Positions 9,166 through 18,179 are shown, counted from the first letter of the stretch. The stretch is 64,000 nt of DNA from Anaerolinea sp. (GCA_014879835.1 JACSRJ010000157.1:26774-90773); one strand, 5' to 3'. Numbers and translations: made by a program. The notes: generated by a model not told the origin, from the letters alone.

Positions 9166-10230
9166 ATGTCAGATTTCTATGCGCTGATCATGGCAGGGGG
9201 AGGAGGGACACGCTTATGGCCTTTAAGCCGTAAACAACGCCCCAAACAAATGCTCCCCCTCACCGAAGAACGCACGATGTTCCAAATTACGGTGGGACGG
9301 CTCAAAGAACTGCTGCCACCAGAACGCATTTTTGTGGTTACGGGTGCGGGTATGTCGGAAGCGCTTCATGCCAGTACGGACTATCTGCCCATAGAGAACT
9401 TTGTGCGCGAACCCTCAGGACGTGACAGCGGGCCAGCCGCAGGTCTAGGGGTCTATACCATCGCCCAAAAAGACCCGGATGCGATCATAGCGATCCTTTC
9501 GGCTGATCATCATATCGCCAATGAAGAGCGCTTCCGGCAGTCCCTTCAAACTGCAAAAACATACGCACAGCAGGACTATATCGTCACTTTGGGGATCACC
9601 CCCTCATTTCCGGCCACCGGCTTTGGTTATATCCAGCGCGGGGAGAAGATTGGTGAGCAGGGGATTTTTGAGATTTACCGCTCACAGCGCTTTGTGGAGA
9701 AACCTGATCCAGCAACCGCAGAGGTCTTTGTGGCTTCGGGTCTGTACAGTTGGAATGCGGGCATGTTCATTATGAAGGCGTCTCGTGCTATTGAAGAATT
9801 TGCCCGCCAGCAGCCTGAAATGCACGCTATCTTAAGTGAGGTTTCTGCGCATCCCGAAAAACTCGCTTCTCAATGGGAGCAGATCACCCGGAAACCTCTT
9901 GACTATGCGATCATGGAAGGGGCGCGAGATGTTGTGGTGATCCCAGTGGAAATTGGCTGGAGTGATGTAGGCACATGGGCCACCCTGTTTGAGATTCTCT
10001 CTGATAATGACGAGTCAAACGTTTCTCGTGGGGATTTTAAGGAGCATATCCAGATCGATACGAGAGGCAGTTTGATCGTCAGTGATCGCATGGTGGTTAC
10101 CATTGGGGTCAACGATCTGGTGATTGTGGATACCGATGATGTTTTGATGATCTGCCACCGTGACCGCGCCCAAGATGTGCGTGAAGCGGTTAAAGCCCTT
10201 GAAGCACGAGGTTACAAAACCCACCTGTAA
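9166..10230 (+). CDS. manC: Mannose-1-phosphate guanylyltransferase
   Basis: Makes GDP-mannose from mannose-1-phosphate and GTP. The 354-residue product has the nucleotidyltransferase signature GGGGTRLWPLSRKQRPKQ at the N-terminus, the ILSADHHI metal-site region, FVEKPDP and a C-terminal left-handed beta-helix region. It lacks the phosphomannose isomerase cupin domain of bifunctional AlgA/XanB enzymes, so it is the single-function form. It follows dprA by 41 bases and may be read through from the dprA promoter. The likely use is mannosylation of envelope glycans or lipids, in keeping with the GT genes nearby. Confidence 0.9.
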   Translation: MSDFYALIMAGGGGTRLWPLSRKQRPKQMLPLTEERTMFQITVGRLKELLPPERIFVVTGAGMSEALHASTDYLPIENFVREPSGRDSGPAAGLGVYTIAQKDPDAIIAILSADHHIANEERFRQSLQTAKTYAQQDYIVTLGITPSFPATGFGYIQRGEKIGEQGIFEIYRSQRFVEKPDPATAEVFVASGLYSWNAGMFIMKASRAIEEFARQQPEMHAILSEVSAHPEKLASQWEQITRKPLDYAIMEGARDVVVIPVEIGWSDVGTWATLFEILSDNDESNVSRGDFKEHIQIDTRGSLIVSDRMVVTIGVNDLVIVDTDDVLMICHRDRAQDVREAVKALEARGYKTHL

Positions 10231-10242
10231 GGACCCACCCCT

Positions 10243-10282
10243 CATATATCCCCCTTGCTCCGCCGGAGAAGGGGGATATATG
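10243..10282. terminator. Long palindromic hairpin between convergent genes
   Basis: A perfect 14-base stem (CATATATCCCCCTT with its complement) encloses a second 5-base stem (CTCCG/CGGAG), separated by one bulged G. It lies between manC and the convergent peptidase gene and can stop transcription from either side. Its length and A/T-G/C block design also resemble a dispersed palindromic repeat. Confidence 0.6.
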
Positions 10283-10334
10283 TGACTGCTAGACCCTGCG
10301 GCGAGGCACAGAGATTGGATCAATGTGATGAGGA

Positions 10335-11924
10335 CTACCCCTCCACCCATTTTCTGAAAACTTCACCCAAATCCTTCCCAGAAACCTCCTCAAAAACCCG
10401 CTTTACGTCGGCTGACTGAACTACCTCATATCTGTACCGACGGAAATACTCCTGAAGGGCTTGGGTGACCGTTTCACGTCCCAGAATTCGCTCCAATTCC
10501 ACATAAAATAGTGGGCCCTTACGGTAGATGATCGCACCGTAAGCATAGTTAAAGTAGTTTTTGACGGGCAGATCGAGAGGTTGATCAGGCTGTCCCGAAC
10601 CCGTGTACGAGGTGTAAAAACGCTCGACTCCGCTCACGTAATCTTGCGCTTTTGTGCCTTGGGGATAGATCGCCCGCATATATACAAATTCCGTGTAGGA
10701 GGTTAATGATTCATCCAGCCACGGGTGGCGTACCTGATTATTCCCGATCAGGCTGTAGAACCATTGATGCCCGATCTCATGAGCGATCACCACTTCGAGG
10801 TAATCATTACCCCGCACCCAAGCCTTTTGAGAGATCTGAACCAATCCCGGAAATTCGACTCCACTGGGGGTAGGATTCTGAACGACATCTAACTCTAAAA
10901 AGGGATACTCACCAAAGGCAGCGTTAAAGGTCTTAACTGAGTTCACTGCATATTGAAGGGCAACTTCAGTACCATTGACCGGATCCGCAGCCCGATCTTG
11001 ATAATAGACCACATTGACCTTAGTGCCCTCAACTTCCTGTGTTTTGATCGCATAGCGACTGCTGACCTGAAAAGCATGGTCGCGCATGGGGCCAGTCACA
11101 TCCCGATAGGTGACTGTGTTGTCGCCATTCTCGCGGCGCTCAATGATCGTGCCGCTCATGGCAACGGTCAAATTAGCGGGAACTGTCAGACGCACATCGT
11201 ACAAACCGGATTCGGTGTAGGCCGGATCACCTTGTGGAGAAGGCATATCCATCCACCAACCTTCACCGGGATCATAAACCGAGAGAGTCGGGTACCATGC
11301 GGTGGCCGAGACCACCTCTTGTTCATAACCAAATCGTCCGTAGGATGTGTTTAGCCCACGCGACATGACCAGATTAAAATCGAGCTTGATCTCCACCGCC
11401 TGATCAGGCTCAAGGGGAATGGGTAAAGGTATACCCATAACAGAGCGTAATTCAGAAAAAGACGGCTCCAGCGGCTCTCCATTAACCAATACAGAGGTTA
11501 CATTTAGGCGTCCCCCAAGAGCCGGGGTATTGGGGTACAGACGAAAAACAATCACCGATAAAGACTCACCTGTGCGGTTGGTGTAACGCACCAATGCTGC
11601 GCCTCGGACCACCGCGTCTGGCTCAAAAGTTAATGTGGCCTCGATCAAGTAGCGATTGGCGTTAACAAAGGACTCAACATCCGACTCAAAGCCGGGTTTC
11701 ATGGCCTTGCGGTGGACGCTCACATCCGACCAATCAGGTGAGGTAAGCGGGCGAGGGGTTGAAGGCGGCAGTGTGGTAGGTGTGGTCAGCGCACGGGCGG
11801 TCTCAGTAGGTTGGAGGGTGGGCTGAACCGCCTGAACGATCCTCCGGGTGGGGATGGTAAAGGCAGTGACCAAAACAATACCAATGATCACAAAACCAAA
11901 CAACACTGCGAGATATTTTTTCAC
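10335..11924 (-). CDS. M1-family zinc metallopeptidase, secreted or membrane-anchored
   Basis: A 529-residue gluzincin with the zinc site H382-E383-I-G-H386 and the third ligand E405 (HExxH-x18-E, within WLDESLTSYTEF). An N-terminal hydrophobic segment (about residues 4-24) and a following Pro/Thr-rich spacer indicate export, with the segment as signal peptide or anchor. Residues about 75-280 look like the beta-sandwich domain that precedes the M1 catalytic domain. It lacks the C-terminal helical domain of full aminopeptidase N (about 870 residues), as do many short bacterial M1 proteins. The start is a GTG with GAGGAG 10 bases upstream. It lies downstream of lexA with a 100-base gap and is probably transcribed separately. 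Confidence 0.87.
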   Translation of the reverse strand: MKKYLAVLFGFVIIGIVLVTAFTIPTRRIVQAVQPTLQPTETARALTTPTTLPPSTPRPLTSPDWSDVSVHRKAMKPGFESDVESFVNANRYLIEATLTFEPDAVVRGAALVRYTNRTGESLSVIVFRLYPNTPALGGRLNVTSVLVNGEPLEPSFSELRSVMGIPLPIPLEPDQAVEIKLDFNLVMSRGLNTSYGRFGYEQEVVSATAWYPTLSVYDPGEGWWMDMPSPQGDPAYTESGLYDVRLTVPANLTVAMSGTIIERRENGDNTVTYRDVTGPMRDHAFQVSSRYAIKTQEVEGTKVNVVYYQDRAADPVNGTEVALQYAVNSVKTFNAAFGEYPFLELDVVQNPTPSGVEFPGLVQISQKAWVRGNDYLEVVIAHEIGHQWFYSLIGNNQVRHPWLDESLTSYTEFVYMRAIYPQGTKAQDYVSGVERFYTSYTGSGQPDQPLDLPVKNYFNYAYGAIIYRKGPLFYVELERILGRETVTQALQEYFRRYRYEVVQSADVKRVFEEVSGKDLGEVFRKWVEG

Positions 11925-12024
11925 GGGGGCGGACTCCTCAATTGCTCGATTCCCAGCAATTATACATCCGCGCCGTCTCGCAGCGCAGTCAAAGCCAAAT
12001 GGGTAATGAAAAGCGCTAAAAAGC

Positions 12025-12687
12025 TCAGTTGACGCGACGAATGACTGCCAGCACTTTCCCCTGAATCTGGATTTTGCCCTTTTCTACAAAGATCGGATCC
12101 ATGGTGGGGTTAGCAGGCTGCAAACGGATTCGGCCACCTTCTTCAAAGAAATATTTGAGGGTGGTTTCCTCACGCTCAATGAGCCATGCCGCAACCATAT
12201 CACCATTGCGGGCAGTCTGCTGGTGCTTCAAGATGACCATATCCCCATCGTCGATCATCGCATCGATCATCGAATGCCCTTTGACCGTAAGTGCATACAC
12301 CTGTGCCGGATCATGGCTGCCGATCAACATTGAGGGCACGGGAATGGCTTCATCACCAGCGTAACCGTCAAGGGTAGGTACGGGCATCCCCGCTACGATC
12401 TGCCCAAGGTGACGAACCTGAAGCGACTCGGAATCAGTGGCGATGATGGGGCGCATCTCACCATCATTGTGCCCAGTCACCCGAATCCCGCGTGAGAACT
12501 TCTTAGAACGGGTGATAAAACCCGCATCGACCAATTTGTTGAGGTTATAGTTCACGACCGATGTTGAAGAAATGCCCACTTCGCGCCCAATATCGCGGAT
12601 TGTGGGTGGATACCCCCGCTGATTGACCCATTCTTCAATAACCCTTAAAATGGATTTTTGTTTTTCCGAAAGCGCCTCATAGTTCAT
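12025..12687 (-). CDS. lexA: LexA repressor, SOS regulator
   Basis: LexA represses DNA-damage genes and cleaves itself when RecA filaments form. The 220-residue protein has an N-terminal winged helix (SEKQKSILRVIEEW, PPTIRDIGREVGISSTSVV), the Ala99-Gly100 cleavage site and an S24 peptidase domain with the Ser139/Lys178 dyad (KGHSMID; TLKYF). Its promoter and two operator-like sites lie immediately upstream, so autoregulation is expected. Confidence 0.96.
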   Translation of the reverse strand: MNYEALSEKQKSILRVIEEWVNQRGYPPTIRDIGREVGISSTSVVNYNLNKLVDAGFITRSKKFSRGIRVTGHNDGEMRPIIATDSESLQVRHLGQIVAGMPVPTLDGYAGDEAIPVPSMLIGSHDPAQVYALTVKGHSMIDAMIDDGDMVILKHQQTARNGDMVAAWLIEREETTLKYFFEEGGRIRLQPANPTMDPIFVEKGKIQIQGKVLAVIRRVN

Positions 12688-12705
12688 GCTGTGTTTTTTG
12701 CCTCA

Positions 12706-12719
12706 CGACCATACGTTCG
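12706..12719 (-). promoter_or_regulatory. LexA operator (SOS box), site 1
   Basis: Minus strand CGAACGTATGGTCG differs by one base from the Gram-positive SOS box CGAAC-RNRY-GTTYG. It covers about +4 to +17 of the predicted lexA transcript. Confidence 0.75.
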
Positions 12720-12729
12720 ATTTTTTGCG

Positions 12730-12759
12730 ATTATAAAGCGAACACTTGGTCTGAGTCAA
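12730..12759 (-). promoter_or_regulatory. lexA promoter
   Basis: Minus strand TTGACT (12754-12759), an 18-base spacer and TATAAT (12730-12735). Confidence 0.75.
12739..12752 (+). promoter_or_regulatory. Second LexA-like site in the promoter spacer
   Basis: Plus strand CGAACACTTGGTCT shares CGAAC-N4-GGTC with site 1. It fills the spacer between -35 and -10, and its centre is 33 bases (about three helical turns) from that of site 1. It is a weaker match to the consensus. Confidence 0.4.
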
Positions 12760-12835
12760 GGAATTGGCAAACGTTTGTGCGAGATCACCGGGGAATTTTG
12801 CGCCTCGAACGCAGATCTAGACGTTCAACTGCCAC

Positions 12836-14023
12836 CTATGAGGAGATACACACAGCCTGATAGAGCTTCTCCACCAACGCTGCTACCGACTCCCATGTGA
12901 ACTGTTGGCGCATCCATGCGAGCGCATTGGCCCCCATCGTCTCACGCTGAGCTGAATCAGCGATCAACCTTTCAAGTGCATGGGCGAGAGGCGTAATCGC
13001 CCGTTCCACCAACAGCCCCGCGCCTCGGTTTTCGATCTGGGGCAGGTTGCAGCCGGGTGTGACGATCAAGGGCAAGTGGGCAGCCATTGCCTCGAGGGCC
13101 GCCATCGACAGCCCTTCACCAACAGCGGGGAGGGCAAATACATCCCCCGTGGCGAGGGCCGCCAGACGATCATCCCCGGTGAGCATTCCAGTGAAAATCA
13201 CCTTACTCTCAACCCCCTCTGCGCTGGCCAAGGCTTCCGCTGCTGGTCGAAAGCCTGCATCAGGGCCCACAATCAATAAGCGCGCATCAGGGAAATTCTG
13301 TGTGGCGCGGGCAAAAGCCGGGATCAGCAGCCCTAAGCCTTTGCGTTCATGAAGCCGCCCTACAAATAACACGATTACCCCATCGCCCAAACCCAAACGG
13401 GTACGCATGTCAGTTTTGGACTTTATCTGCCTGATCTGATCGGGAAAGGCACTGCTCACCCCATTGGGGATAATGTCTACACCGGGGAAGGGTATGCCCC
13501 ACCGTGCCCACAGATTACGGGACTCACTGGCTTCGGCCTCAGTCAGTGCAACCATGTGGGCGAACCGCCGTGCCAGCCGTGGCCCTAATAGACGATCCCA
13601 AGCGCGTTTGAAGCCAACCCGTCCAGCCTCATAAGTGAGGGTTCCATGCGGCGAAAGGATCACTGGACAAGGGGTGTTTCCCAAAAAGAGATTTTCAACG
13701 GTGCGCAGTTCGTGGGTGTGGATCACCTGCGGTTGGAAGTTGGCATACAAACGTTTGAGCGCTTTTCCAAAACCTATTGGGGAGGAGAGGTTCAGTTTGG
13801 CGCGCAGGGGATGACTCAGATTGCGCACCCGAATCACTTTTACCCCTTTAAGGGACTCCTCAAGTACGGGATTGCGGTGCTCAAAATCAAGGGCATCGGT
13901 GGTCAAGATGGTGATCTCGTGCCCCCGCTCAGCGAGGGCCGTGGCCAGCCCTTCAAGTGCGGCAACCACCCCCCCAAAAGGATAAGCAGGAGCATAATAA
14001 GGGGCAATCTGAACAATGCGCAT
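12836..14023 (-). CDS. Glycosyltransferase family 4
   Basis: A 395-residue GT-B glycosyltransferase. The N-terminal acceptor domain begins MRIVQIAPYYAPAYPFGGV with the usual glycine-rich loop, followed by HTHELRTVE and ILSPHGTL. The C-terminal GT4 domain carries IPNGV, VLFVGRLHERKGLGLLIPAF and the donor-binding EGLSMAALEAMAAHLP segment with its E-x7-E motif. It probably transfers a sugar from a nucleotide donor to an envelope lipid or polysaccharide; donor and acceptor cannot be told from sequence. It starts 11 bases after the holB stop and is probably the last gene of that transcription unit. Confidence 0.85.
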   Translation of the reverse strand: MRIVQIAPYYAPAYPFGGVVAALEGLATALAERGHEITILTTDALDFEHRNPVLEESLKGVKVIRVRNLSHPLRAKLNLSSPIGFGKALKRLYANFQPQVIHTHELRTVENLFLGNTPCPVILSPHGTLTYEAGRVGFKRAWDRLLGPRLARRFAHMVALTEAEASESRNLWARWGIPFPGVDIIPNGVSSAFPDQIRQIKSKTDMRTRLGLGDGVIVLFVGRLHERKGLGLLIPAFARATQNFPDARLLIVGPDAGFRPAAEALASAEGVESKVIFTGMLTGDDRLAALATGDVFALPAVGEGLSMAALEAMAAHLPLIVTPGCNLPQIENRGAGLLVERAITPLAHALERLIADSAQRETMGANALAWMRQQFTWESVAALVEKLYQAVCISS

Positions 14024-14034
14024 CGATGACCTGC

Positions 14035-15054
14035 TTATCCCGGAGGCGCTTGGTAGAGTCGCAGTCGGGGTAGATCAAGCATCAGCACTTCCATTGCCAG
14101 CCGTGCGTTGACATTCTGATCAAGCATCCGCGCTGTACGCCGCACCGCTTGTAGAACATTCAGCGCCTGATCCGCGCTTAGGGCACGGGCGATCTGATCA
14201 AGTGAATGACGGCGATCTCGATTCACAATAGGGGTTGAGGCATGGCTGGACAGCAGCAGCGCGTCGCGCCAGTAGCTTAACCACAGTTCAAGGACTTCGG
14301 GTAGATCACCTCGATTTTTTGTGCTGCTGAGGTTCTCGGCAAGGGCAAAGCGTTTCACCCGATCTTGATCCAGCGCATCTTCAAGCTGCTGAAGCCAATC
14401 AGTACGTCGAGATTGCATATCCCCATCAGTCACCGCCCGGATCGCCCACCCCATGCGCCCGCCGGAAAGCTGCGCCAGAAGCGCGGCACCTTCAGGATCA
14501 AGGTTGTGGTTGAAGATCAGGGCTTCACGCACCTGCATGGGCGCGATGGGGCGAAGGTTCAGGGGCTGACAGCGCGAGCGGATTGTGGGAAGCAGCCTAT
14601 CGGCACTGTCGGCGGTGATGAGCAGGAGCACATAGGGCGGCGGCTCCTCTAGGGTTTTGAGCAGCGCATCCATAGCTTGTGGAGTGGCTTCGTTAAAGCG
14701 GCGCAAGATCACCACCCGATAGCGGGCTTCAACCGGGCGCAGGGAAAGAGTCTGCACCATGTTGCGTACTTGCTCAATCTTGAGGGCCCCTTCATCTGCC
14801 CGGAGGATGCTCACATCGGCATGTTTCTCACGGGCAATCAGGGTGCAAGGGCGGCACACCCCACAGGGGCGGGCATGATCATCAATGCAGTTGACCGCCA
14901 TGGCCATTGCAAGGGCGAGTGTTGTTTTGCCTACCCCAGCGGGTCCGGTAAACAGATACGCGTGGCGTAAACGTCCGGCGTTCAGGCTGCGGGCGAGGTG
15001 TTGAATCGCCCACTCGTGTCCGGTCACTCCCCAGTTTTGATGATAACGGCTCAT
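14035..15054 (-). CDS. holB: DNA polymerase III subunit delta'
   Basis: Part of the clamp loader. The AAA+ domain shows Walker A GPAGVGKTTLA, a zinc knuckle of four cysteines (C..C-x2-C-x2-C in CIDDHARPCGVCRPC), the LLKTLEEPP segment and the SRC motif (TIRSRC). At 339 residues it is far shorter than DnaX tau. The start is placed at the ATG at 15054 (MSRYHQNWGVTGHE), because the longer frame from 15117 would overlap the previous gene; the resulting 10-base gap suggests translational coupling to the gene of unknown function upstream. Confidence 0.88.
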   Translation of the reverse strand: MSRYHQNWGVTGHEWAIQHLARSLNAGRLRHAYLFTGPAGVGKTTLALAMAMAVNCIDDHARPCGVCRPCTLIAREKHADVSILRADEGALKIEQVRNMVQTLSLRPVEARYRVVILRRFNEATPQAMDALLKTLEEPPPYVLLLITADSADRLLPTIRSRCQPLNLRPIAPMQVREALIFNHNLDPEGAALLAQLSGGRMGWAIRAVTDGDMQSRRTDWLQQLEDALDQDRVKRFALAENLSSTKNRGDLPEVLELWLSYWRDALLLSSHASTPIVNRDRRHSLDQIARALSADQALNVLQAVRRTARMLDQNVNARLAMEVLMLDLPRLRLYQAPPG

Positions 15055-15064
15055 ACCGCGCCAC

Positions 15065-15643
15065 TCAATTCTCTTCCAGCGCTTCGCGTTCGATGGGATC
15101 AGGGATGAATAGATCACGGGCGCGCAGATCGATCACCAGTACCCCGAAACCAGCATCAACCGCACTCTGATGGAACTTCCAAACCCGAGGCAGCACTTCG
15201 CGCAGGTGACCGACCATCTTACGCAGATAGGGCGCATAACGAGGATCGCGGCTGGTAGCGCCGATCTTGTTAGGGGCAGCATCGGGATCATTCCCTAGGG
15301 CTTCTCGAAGAGCATCCAAGTGTGTTTGCAGCCCTTCAGGGGTGAGGCTGGTAAGGAACAACTGCGGTGGCATGGGCTTACCATCATGAGGCACTTCTAT
15401 TTCTAGCAGGGAGAGTGCGTGTGCCTCTGGCTCAGAGATTTGCAGGTGTTCCAGTGCATTTTGCGCGCCGATCTGGTCAAGGTCACGGGCGCACTGCTGC
15501 ACAGACTCATAGTCAAAGTCACTGGGCTGATCAAACCAATAACCGCGTGCTCTGGGGCCAACCACCTCAACCTCATGCGAATCGATCAGCGCCCGATTCG
15601 CGTTGATCACATCTGCCTTCACCTGATAATACACAATGCCCAT
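15065..15643 (-). CDS. Unrecognised protein coupled to holB
   Basis: I do not recognise this 192-residue soluble protein. The N-terminal half is mixed alpha/beta and begins MGIVYYQVKADVINANRAL; the C-terminal half contains a basic helical segment (YAPYLRKMVGHLREVLP) and ends with FIPDPIEREALEEN. There is no signal peptide, membrane helix or obvious catalytic motif. The ATG at 15643 has AGGAG six bases upstream, better than the TTG at 15649. It sits between the MFS gene (17 bases upstream) and holB (10 bases downstream), so it is probably co-transcribed with the clamp-loader gene. Confidence 0.7.
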   Translation of the reverse strand: MGIVYYQVKADVINANRALIDSHEVEVVGPRARGYWFDQPSDFDYESVQQCARDLDQIGAQNALEHLQISEPEAHALSLLEIEVPHDGKPMPPQLFLTSLTPEGLQTHLDALREALGNDPDAAPNKIGATSRDPRYAPYLRKMVGHLREVLPRVWKFHQSAVDAGFGVLVIDLRARDLFIPDPIEREALEEN

Positions 15644-15660
15644 TTTCAACTCCTATGACT

Positions 15661-17394
15661 CTAATCCCGGGCCCGAATGAGCATGGCGGGGACAAGGGCC
15701 AACACACACACCACCCCACCAACCAGCAGTAGTTCGCCAATGACCTGTGTGCCCGAATTGAGGTAGGCGTTTACCGACAGACGCTGTATCTCATCAGCAT
15801 TTAACCCCACTGGAAAACTTGCCCGGGTATTACTGACCAAATAGGAAACCCGATTTAGGGCGAAGGTGGTCATGCTTGAAATCGCCAACGTCATCCCGAT
15901 CAGGCGCATGATCAGCACCAGCGCTGACGCGACCCCGCGCTGATCCTCACGTACATGGTTGATCACCACCGTACCAATAGGAGCGATGGTTAGTCCCAGC
16001 CCCACCCCAACAAGGATCATGTGGAGTGCCATGATCGGCTCAGGGGTGTCTAAGCGCCAGATTGTGCCCGCAGCGATGAAGCCGATCCCTGCCAGCGCCA
16101 TCCCGATAGTTGTGGTGAGGCGATAGCCGATCTTGCTGCTCAACCAACCACCGGGAATCGCCGCGAGGGCCATCGGAATGGTCAGGGCAGAAAGCAGAAT
16201 ACCCGCCCGCTCTGCCGCCAAAGCAATGGCGCTGGCGCTGGCATCATCAGCTCGTAAATTCACCAGTAGGGGCACACTAACCAGCCCCAGCATCAGACAA
16301 AAACCTACCAAAAGGTTGGTTAAAGTGGCAGCGGAGATGCTTCGATCCCGAAACAGGTGCAGTTCGAGCAGGGGATGTTTGGCGCGCCACTCCCACGCCA
16401 AAAACAATCCAAAAAACAGCACTGCGAGGGCGATCAGTGTTGGGTTGTAGGGGAGAGTACTCATGGACTCGTTTAAAGCTTCGAGGGAGGTCGTCCCGGT
16501 CACATCGGTGTTACCTCCTAAACCCAATACCAGTGCCACTAATGAGGCGGAGATCAGCCCTGCACCCACAAAATCAAAACGTCCTTCACTAACCGGATGC
16601 TCCACCCGGCGCAGAGACCACCACATCAGTCCAAAGGCGATCAGTCCCAATGGCACATTAAAAAGAAACAGGGTACGCCAGTCAGGAGCAGGCGTATTGA
16701 TTCCGATCCCTAATAGGTTTTGGCGGATAGTTTCGCCATGCAGTGCAAAAAAGTTCACCATCAACCCCCCGTAAAGGTGACCCAACACCCAACCGAGGGT
16801 ATCAAATGCCCCCACCAAACCTACCGGGCCAGCACGTCGTGTAGGAGGGTAAAGGTCTGCAACCAGTGCCACGCTTACAGGCACAATTGCCCCTGCGCCA
16901 AGCGCCTGAATAACACGTCCCATAATGATCGCAATCAAGGTTAAGATATTCAGATCGGGGCGTTGTCCAAGCACCCGGCGGGCAAAATCATTCAGCACCA
17001 CCGTAGGAAACTCATGTGCCGTAGCAACCCAGTACGATCCCAAAATAAAGATTGCCAGTGAGACAAGGAATGCGCCCCGCCGTCCAACCATATCCGAGAC
17101 TCGCCCCATAACCATCATACTCACCGTGTAGGCCAGCAGGTAACCTGTGACCATCCATGATGCCAATGCGAGGTTGGTATCCACTGGAATGTTTAGGCGT
17201 GTCAAGATTTCAGGCAGGATCGCTGAAACAATGGTCAGATCAAGAGAACCAATAAATACCGGGATCAAGACCATGATCATGATCAACCGACGCCGCTGTG
17301 GGCTGACGATCTCATGAAAAGGGCGCACTTCCTTGAGGGAAGGTGAGGGTCTTGCGGATGCTGCGGTCGCGGTCATGGGTTCCTGAGCTTTCAC
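15661..17394 (-). CDS. DHA2-family MFS exporter (P55-like)
   Basis: A 577-residue major facilitator with about 14 membrane helices, the EmrB/QacA (DHA2) size and topology. The loop between helices 2 and 3 has GRVSDMVGRRGAFL, the MFS motif A; a glycine/proline-rich motif C-like stretch lies in helix 5. The cytoplasmic N-terminus is about 35 residues. Its GTG start overlaps the stop of the upstream lipoprotein gene by four bases (GTGA), so both are made together. In mycobacteria the same pairing, LprG with the DHA2 protein P55, exports triacylglycerides; this supports a lipid substrate over the drug-efflux label usually given to the family, but that is inference. Confidence 0.85.
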   Translation of the reverse strand: MKAQEPMTATAASARPSPSLKEVRPFHEIVSPQRRRLIMIMVLIPVFIGSLDLTIVSAILPEILTRLNIPVDTNLALASWMVTGYLLAYTVSMMVMGRVSDMVGRRGAFLVSLAIFILGSYWVATAHEFPTVVLNDFARRVLGQRPDLNILTLIAIIMGRVIQALGAGAIVPVSVALVADLYPPTRRAGPVGLVGAFDTLGWVLGHLYGGLMVNFFALHGETIRQNLLGIGINTPAPDWRTLFLFNVPLGLIAFGLMWWSLRRVEHPVSEGRFDFVGAGLISASLVALVLGLGGNTDVTGTTSLEALNESMSTLPYNPTLIALAVLFFGLFLAWEWRAKHPLLELHLFRDRSISAATLTNLLVGFCLMLGLVSVPLLVNLRADDASASAIALAAERAGILLSALTIPMALAAIPGGWLSSKIGYRLTTTIGMALAGIGFIAAGTIWRLDTPEPIMALHMILVGVGLGLTIAPIGTVVINHVREDQRGVASALVLIMRLIGMTLAISSMTTFALNRVSYLVSNTRASFPVGLNADEIQRLSVNAYLNSGTQVIGELLLVGGVVCVLALVPAMLIRARD

Positions 17395-18179
17395 GGTTTG
17401 CTTATGGGTGTTGGGGTGTCTACGGTGGCAGCATCGGTGGGCGCTTCCACCGTCACACCGGGATCGTTATAATTAAACAACTCCATCGTCCATGTTGTGG
17501 GGTCAGGGTAGCGTTCTGTGACCGTCTCAGGCTGAACCAAGACCATTCGCTCTACCTGTCCATTGTCCACCCGAATATAGATAGTGGCTATGGCGTCGCC
17601 AGTGCCTTGAATCAAGCCCGCAGTGACTGCGCTGATCTCAGCCACGCTGGCAACCCCACTCACTTTGTATACCTGCACCCCAAAGAGGTCTTCAACCCCT
17701 TCGAGAGTCACATTTCGCATCGAATTGAGGGCCTTCTTGAGACCTTCCTCACCCCGAATGAGTTTATCCGCGTTAAAACCGGGGGAAAAATCCTGTTGAA
17801 GCCAGCGATTGCCCGTCAAGACAATGTGTTTAAAGTACTGAAGATCCCCAATGGCCACAATGTCGATCTGTCCGGGGACGCCGCTCACCGCTGCACTCAC
17901 TTTTGCGCCCACTTTATCCGGCGCAGTATAGCCACCATCGGCAGACACAAACGAGATGATCTTGGCCGTATCAATGAATGCGGGCGCACCCGTTAACTGC
18001 AACTTAAAGCGCAGCGAAGTCACATTTTGGATATCTTGGGCCGCTTTTTGAAGCAGGATGAGCGGATCAGGGGTGGGTTGTGGGGTAGGAGTGGTAGCAG
18101 CACCCCCCCCACACCCGGTCACGAGCAGCATCAGGGACAAAAACAGCGCCCCCATGCGGTAAAATCGGTTCACAGACAT
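17391..18179 (-). CDS. LppX/LprAFG-type lipoprotein (LprG-like)
   Basis: A 262-residue lipoprotein: a signal peptide ending in the lipobox LVTGC, a Thr/Pro spacer, then a domain whose pattern follows LppX/LprG proteins (LLQKAAQDIQNVTSLRFKL near the start; DIVAIGDLQYFK; RWLQQDFSPGF; GVQVYKVSG; PDPTTWTMELF near the end). These fold into a half-barrel that holds a lipid in a hydrophobic pocket. The start is the ATG at 18179, with AAGAGG just upstream, rather than the GTG at 18203. The gene overlaps the DHA2 exporter gene, as lprG does p55 in mycobacteria. Confidence 0.8.
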   Translation of the reverse strand: MSVNRFYRMGALFLSLMLLVTGCGGGAATTPTPQPTPDPLILLQKAAQDIQNVTSLRFKLQLTGAPAFIDTAKIISFVSADGGYTAPDKVGAKVSAAVSGVPGQIDIVAIGDLQYFKHIVLTGNRWLQQDFSPGFNADKLIRGEEGLKKALNSMRNVTLEGVEDLFGVQVYKVSGVASVAEISAVTAGLIQGTGDAIATIYIRVDNGQVERMVLVQPETVTERYPDPTTWTMELFNYNDPGVTVEAPTDAATVDTPTPISKP

